In this document: positions 58,812 through 64,000 of the stretch, piece by piece
Numbering within the stretch: position 1 is the first letter of the stretch
How the letters are laid out: each line of letters starts with the position of its first letter
From: Stictocephala bisonia
Lineage: Eukaryota; Arthropoda; Insecta; Hemiptera; Membracidae
Reading direction: 5' to 3'
Length of the DNA: 64,000 bases
NCBI GenBank assembly: GCA_035578905.1
Contig: JAQJVL010000058.1
Span: forward strand, 2,247,697-2,311,696
The notes under the pieces: generated by a model
The model's database searches: none
Seen by the model: only the letters and a program-made list of their open reading frames with translations
What the model was told of the DNA's origin: nothing
Position numbers and translations under genes: made by a program

Positions 58812-59497
58812 CAACTGGTTGTATTTAGATTTTATTAAAATTACATGGCGAACTTCAATAAGGTCACAGTAACACTTTTTCATATTTATTTTCATTTTTG
58901 AAATTTAGGTAGGTTGGGAAATGCTTGAAATGCCCTGTTCCCGTTTACAACTCTAAAAATTAAATATATAAAACACTGCTGACTATAAATGCGATGTTCT
59001 GTAAACATTTCACGTGAATCTATCCACTACTTTTCTACGAGTAGTTTTGTGCACATAAACATACAAAAGTACTCTGCCAAAGTAATAACTTTAAACTTTT
59101 AATTTTCAATTTTAATTTAACATTTTTTCAATTAATTTAATGCATCAACAAAACATGGCTTAAATGATAACTAACTGCCTAGGACTCTCCAACTGGTTGT
59201 ATTGTAGGTTTTAAATATTGGTTCCAAACGTTGACAAATTATGTACAGCTTTGAAGCCAATCGGAAAATGGAGTCGGTCTAAATATTATCTCTGGTGGTC
59301 TCCATTTCAAGTGACAAGGTGTTAGGGGGATTTTACTTGTCCGACTGAGAGACTGGCAGATAGTCAGCTGTATTTTCAAATAACGGCTGTTCCAGTCTTC
59401 AATAAAATATTTTGTTACAGTAAAATTACATTGTAAGTATAAAAACCATTAATTTGAACAGTTCGATGTTTTATATTTATTATTTTTATTCATAGTA
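58812..59497. other. AT-rich spacer
   Basis: No gene or repeat recognised. Confidence 0.5.
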
Positions 59498-59900
59498 AGA
59501 CATCGATTCTCAAGATATAGACGAATATGAGGGGCGAATGTGTGTGATAAGTGTAGATGAACGAGTTTAGTCATTGTTTCTAACTAAGGTCAACTGTTCT
59601 TCAGAAAGAGCTATTTATTAATAGCCCAATAGCCAGGACAACTAAGGGACCTACGTAGAATCACGTAGTGTTGGTCTGATGTTCAGTTAACTGACAAGCC
59701 TGAAACTCAGTTCTCTTCCATACACAATATGAACCTTGACTACCGTCCCACATGGACATCTCAGAATTCTCTAGTAGTATCCCCGTTGATGGCAACCATT
59801 GAGCGAACGCCGTGTAGGTAACAGGACCGAACATCGAACCTATCGCCAACAATCTCCTCAACACTTTGTCCCCAAGTAGCTGGGTTACATCACTGTAACA
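59498..59900 (-). mobile_element. Family A dispersed repeat, nearly full length
   Basis: Left end 'catcgattctcaagatatag' corresponds to the 'gacgatcgg' subfamily 3' end, and the right end 'gctgggttacatcactgtaa' is the complement of the head. The B-box-like 'gataggttcgatgttcgg' complement (59829-59846) is well preserved. Confidence 0.78.
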
Positions 59901-60879
59901 AATTTGTTACAAAACCAACTGCACAACCATAGCAACATTTTAAGTCTTGCATTGATGCCAAGTTTCAAAACTTTAAACGTCCACGTAACCTGTTTTATAA
60001 CCTACTTTTTTTTTAATTGTAAATTTCAGTTCGAATAAACACTTCAACAGTTATAATCATTATTTCCTATTGTTATTGTCGTATTATTCAAATATTTTTC
60101 TATCGTATTATTGTTTAGACAAATTGAAAATGCCTCTTTCGGCGGGTTTCTACCTCAACAAGTTAGTAATTATTGTCTTTCGAATGTCAAACTCAGCACT
60201 CTTGGCAACAACGTGTGACAGAGTTTCGCACAAATGCCACTAGGTGCGCTCATGTCAAGAGAAGTATAGAGTCTTCACGCGTATTTACGACCATTGCCGT
60301 CGTGCAAAGAATGGAGAATCCAATTCGCTAAGTGGATGAGATTGTTCGCCATAAAGTGGATTGGATGTATTAATTAGTTACAACCAGGAACAACTCTCAT
60401 TGGTACAAATTTAGACTACGCCCTTTTGATATATTGTATCTACGTTTATAAATCGTATAGTATATTGGGCCATATTAATAAATAATTAATCGATCATGAA
60501 TTATTGTCAATTATGAATATATGTTGATAAATAATTCAGGAGCTATTTCTTGTTTTCTAATTTATTTTGTGGCTGTCAACTTTTGAAAGGTTTGTTTACA
60601 AAACGAATCCTTTGTTATCATAATTTAAAAACGAATCCTTTGTCAGGAACAAAATAACAAATTATAGTTTACGAAGGTTTCAAAACCTTTTTACTAATTA
60701 AATCGTAATAAAATCTAGAAAGTGTACACTTTTATAAAAGTGTTCAATATACAGTAATTAGCTATCCTAGAAGTTTGTTAGTTTTTTAATCATAGCAAAA
60801 AGAGGTTACGAACTAGCCTTGTAAACTTTGATTACAACAAAGAAGTGAGATTAAAATGAATTACCTTGAAAGGATGTTA
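59901..60879. other. Unassigned spacer
   Basis: No gene supported. The phrase 'aaaacgaatcctttgt' occurs twice (about 60600 and 60630). Confidence 0.5.
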
Positions 60880-61110
60880 CCATAATATAAGTACCAAATG
60901 TACTAATTGATATAATATGGTGGTCGATTAAAGACCAGAGGGATTCACACAGGAAATAGTGTGAACTGTGCGAAGGAAATAAATACAAAAAGGAGATTTC
61001 TATTGTAATTCCTTCTGGTCTGAGGATGGTAAACGTTGTTTATTTAATGTTTTGTACATTTTTTACATGTATTATGATACGTTTGTGTTGTGCAACGTTC
61101 GTTTGTTTAG
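60880..61110. mobile_element. Decayed relative of the 45-kb palindrome
   Basis: The right part 61010-61110 ('ccttctggtctgaggatgg', 'tttgtgttgtgcaacgtt') matches the right arm at 45.4-45.55 kb. The left part 60885-60950 ('aatatggtggtcgatt', 'gaccagagggattcac') matches the left arm with a deletion. The two halves are again inverted relative to each other, around an unrelated 50-bp centre. Confidence 0.65.
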
Positions 61111-61584
61111 AAAATATCATGAACAAATGACAGTTGAATTAAAGTTAAGTACAACTACTACTGCCAACAAGTATATAGCCTCAGGTAGATTTCTCATGTA
61201 AAGTTGTCCCTTACTATATGCAGTAGGACATCCAGTGAGGAAACCAATAAGCTTCGCTATACCAATACCAATTTGGTACAATACAATCTCCATAGCAACC
61301 ATCTGTTTGGACCCAATGATAGAGCATGCAATCATGAGATATTAAGGCCTGAAAATATAGCTAAATTTAGGGACTAAGATACATTTTTAAATCAGTTTTT
61401 CTTCAATACACATATATGTGTGTCATTTAGAAAAATGAACTTCGTATGTGTCAAGTTTGGATGTACGAAGATAAGCTTTACCGGTACTGTTACAAACTCA
61501 ACTATACTTAATGACAGATTAAAGTACGTAGATAAACGGGTGTATTACCACTAACGCGGTTGACTTATGAATATCAGTAACCAT
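61111..61584. other. Unassigned spacer
   Basis: A 72-codon minus-strand frame (61117-61335) has no recognisable feature. Confidence 0.45.
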
Positions 61585-61915
61585 TATCATAAGTCCAACA
61601 CGTAGGGAAACTTGGAGACCTATAATTTATCGAGGAATCCGAACCACGTGGTATTGGTCTGATGCTCAGTTCTCTCTAAACAAAATCCCATACCTAGTGG
61701 TCAAAAAATACGGACAGTATGGATTTCTTTAGTAATGTCATACCTAGTGGTCAAAAAATACGGACAGTATGGATTTCTTTAGTAATGTCCATGCCGATGG
61801 TAACCATTGAACGGATGCCGTGTCGATATAAAAGGACCGAGAACAGAACCTATAGTATTAGAACTCCACATCATTTAGCTTACAAATATCTGAGTTACAG
61901 AACTACGCCACTGTT
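61585..61915 (-). mobile_element. Family A repeat with internal 50-bp duplication
   Basis: Contains 'aatccgaaccacgtggtatt', 'accattgaacggatgccgtg' and 'gagttacagaactacgccac' as in other minus-strand copies. The 50-bp block 61691-61740 is repeated at 61741-61790 with only the last base differing. Confidence 0.72.
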
Positions 61916-62229
61916 CTATTCATGATAAACTACGCCGCGTCGGTGTATCATGAACTAACGATCTGACGAATAAGCAGGGGAAATAATTTCGACAGAAAAA
62001 TAATTTCGACGGAAAAATACATACTAAAACATATAAACAAATTATGTCCGCTTTTTTACGCTCCAAAATTCATATAAATACGTCACATGGCAGGAGTACT
62101 TCAAAACAAAAAGAGTCAGGTACTAGTATGCTTCCCCAGATGCGTAAAGTAAAATTTATAAAATTACCGGAAAATATCGTCCATATTTGTTATACATATT
62201 GGTGTATCTGTTGGAGATTTCCAACACTT
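61916..62229. other. Spacer
   Basis: A 74-codon frame at 62044-62268 is not recognised. Confidence 0.45.
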
Positions 62230-62622
62230 CATGTTTTTAAAACTAACACGACGTCTCACCGGGTATGAAACTTTTGTCGTCTTCAGGTGCTACTTACTAC
62301 ATTATCCTACATGTAATAGTATATTTCATAACAAGAGTGGAAAGTGGGGTTTTGCATGTTCGAGACCATATGTTTGAAGTGCGAGACTTGTCGAGCACTT
62401 CAAATGGTCGAGAACATACAAAACACTTTCACTCGAGTTTTGAACGATACTTTTCACTACACTACGGAATAAAAACAGGTGTTGTTGACTGTGGAAAATT
62501 TTCGGTTGTAAACAATGTTACTTTCGGTAGTAAATAATAGACAGCTGTTGAAAATATGATGTTTCGCAGGTTGTAAACACATAACGAAAACAACTAAACT
62601 CATAGTAGTGTAGTGAAAAATT
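62230..62622 (-). mobile_element. Family Y repeat, copy 2
   Basis: From 'cacgacgtctcaccgggtat' and 'gtcttcaggtgctac' through 'tttcataacaagagtggaaa' to 'catagtagtgtagtgaaaaa'. Near identical to 40483-40840 outside its first 90 bp and lacking the 60-bp block seen there. The imperfect hairpin around 'gtttgaagtgcgagacttg' is conserved. The frames across it are not genes. Confidence 0.62.
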
Positions 62623-63746
62623 ATTTTTTGCTTTTTTAACAACTTAATAACCCATATTAAAGTAGAAAACTCGTTAAAAATCACCATGTTTATAAACGAT
62701 AAAACTTATCGGAAAATCATGTCTTCTTAAAATCGATTACAGGTACACACGATTATGAAAACACATATGCAATACAAAGATCAAAATAACACGGTATCAA
62801 TCAACAACACAGAAAAAATTTTCGAATACTTAAAAATACGACTTATCCAATAATTTGTTCAAAAATTATCCTTTGAAACATCAAAGTTGTGGGAATTTAA
62901 TTACATTTTTCAAGTTTTGCCACCCTTAAGATTTTGTTTATTGAACTGAATCACTAAAGTATAAGGAAAATAGTTAAAAGAACTCTTCACCATACCCCAC
63001 CTCATTGGTAACCATCCGTTCGAAACTAGAATAGTTGAGGAATAACACGTATATATTTAAGGATATTTCAGGATATCGTAATATATATTCAGGACAGCTA
63101 TGTGTATCTCATAATATTTGAGCCTGAAAATGTCGTTTTTATAACTATATTTTTACAAACAAAATCACTTAAAACTTTATTTATCTATAAATTTACATAA
63201 AATTATTACGTGCTAAAGCCGTATGTATTTAGCACGTGCTCTATAAGCATATTAAAGTACTAATACGTTTTACAACAGATAACAAAATACTATTTATTGA
63301 ACATAAACAGTCCTTTGTTCATTTCATACCTCTCTGTGGAAGCACAAATTGAAAGGAATCAGTCCCCATTCCACGAGTAAGACGCTGTGTGTATCTCTCT
63401 GTATAATTAGTTGGCAAAGACCTATTCCTTGTGAGAGCCTGCAATGTCAATAGGAGGAATGAACGATTCTATAGAAATTAAACTGATCCGCATAGAAGGT
63501 AATTCATTCACAATACTGTACTGGTGAACCAGTATTAATATATATTTGAAAATTGCAACCAAGCAAATCTTGGATATTACGTTGAGTGCTATTCCAATCT
63601 GTGATTCTGATTTGAAATTCAATTTTTTTATAGTAAGACGTCTTTTTATTTCTTTTCTATTTTATTTGCTGAACATTTTGTATATCAGTTAAACAAGATA
63701 CAAACACAATAAGTGTTTTTGTTATCTAAGATTAATTGTATTAATA
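62623..63746. other. AT-rich non-coding DNA
   Basis: No gene supported. A perfect 10-bp hairpin 'acgtgctaaa'/'tttagcacgt' lies at 63208-63237. Confidence 0.5.
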
Positions 63747-63790
63747 CTAGCCGTCAGCCCTTGCTTCGCTACGTTGTGGTTCTCCACGCT
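63747..63790 (-). mobile_element. Possible Helitron 3' end, element running off right edge
   Basis: On the minus strand this reads 'gcgaagcaagggctgacggc' then TAG and T. A GCGAAGC hairpin-like motif shortly before CTAG-T is the pattern of many Helitron 3' ends. If right, the element's body lies at 63.79 kb and beyond the window. No helicase code is visible in the remaining 200 bp. Confidence 0.35.
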
Positions 63791-64000
63791 CGCTTAACCT
63801 CCCCTCCGTGGTTCTCTCTAAATCGTCAGATCAATATAACAGCCTGCTACCTTTATCCTAGATAACAAAGATTGACAGTTTAGGTGGATGCAAAGTAGTG
63901 CAGTCATGTAAGAGTTAGCAGATAGTACTTAAACATTTCACAATACAAACAAAACTGGCCGTGGTTTTGTGTCGTGTTGATGTTTATTCAGCTGTTTGGT

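Noticed and set aside
61117..61335. 72-codon minus-strand frame as a membrane protein
   Set aside because: Hydrophobic stretches are present, but there is no conserved motif and no support for start or context.

Overview
The window looks like non-genic, repeat-dominated chromosomal DNA of a eukaryote, most likely an arthropod and probably an insect. It is AT-rich, has no bacterial gene organisation, and contains no host gene I can support. The arthropod/insect call rests on a short interstitial TTAGG run (the usual insect telomere motif), a Tc1/mariner-type transposase remnant, Penelope-like GIY-YIG fragments, a decayed Helitron helicase and a piggyBac-like TTAA-flanked element. The species cannot be fixed from sequence alone.

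Layout: (1) 1-3283, a 127-bp satellite that runs off the left edge. (2) 3.3-17 kb, AT-rich DNA with a tRNA-like SINE candidate, a GT microsatellite and several copies of one dispersed repeat, here called family A. Family A has tRNA-like A and B boxes, and two copies carry a further conserved segment called X. (3) 17-22 kb, a G-rich 36-bp minisatellite, LINE-like 3' end fragments and a piggyBac-like MITE. (4) 22.3-23.7 kb, a 26-bp array organised in 156-bp higher-order units. (5) 28.3-30.8 kb, a 38-bp array of about 65 copies. (6) 31-36 kb, more family A, including a tail-to-tail pair. (7) 39.4-40.0 kb, the end of a Helitron. (8) 43.0-45.6 kb, two head-to-head inverted structures: a Penelope-like pair and a 324-bp near-perfect palindrome. 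(9) 46.0-48.0 kb, a 91-bp array of 21 copies. (10) 49.1-53.8 kb, a 4.7-kb array of mixed 40-bp and 45-bp monomers. (11) 55.8-56.9 kb, a foldback Tc1/mariner-type element inserted in a TA microsatellite. (12) 57.5-58.8 kb, a second 36-bp minisatellite. (13) 59-64 kb, more family A, a second copy of family Y, a decayed relative of the 45-kb palindrome and a possible Helitron terminus.

Tandem arrays account for roughly a quarter of the window (about 15 kb by adding their spans), and recognisable dispersed elements add several kb more. Nearly all the open reading frames are artefacts of repeats or chance. The few with real protein similarity are transposon remnants: Helitron helicase, Penelope GIY-YIG and Tc1/mariner transposase. 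I did not find a new defence or metabolic system. The most interesting structures are the inverted mobile elements, where more than one copy or the coding content shows how the inversion arose, and the higher-order organisation of the satellites.
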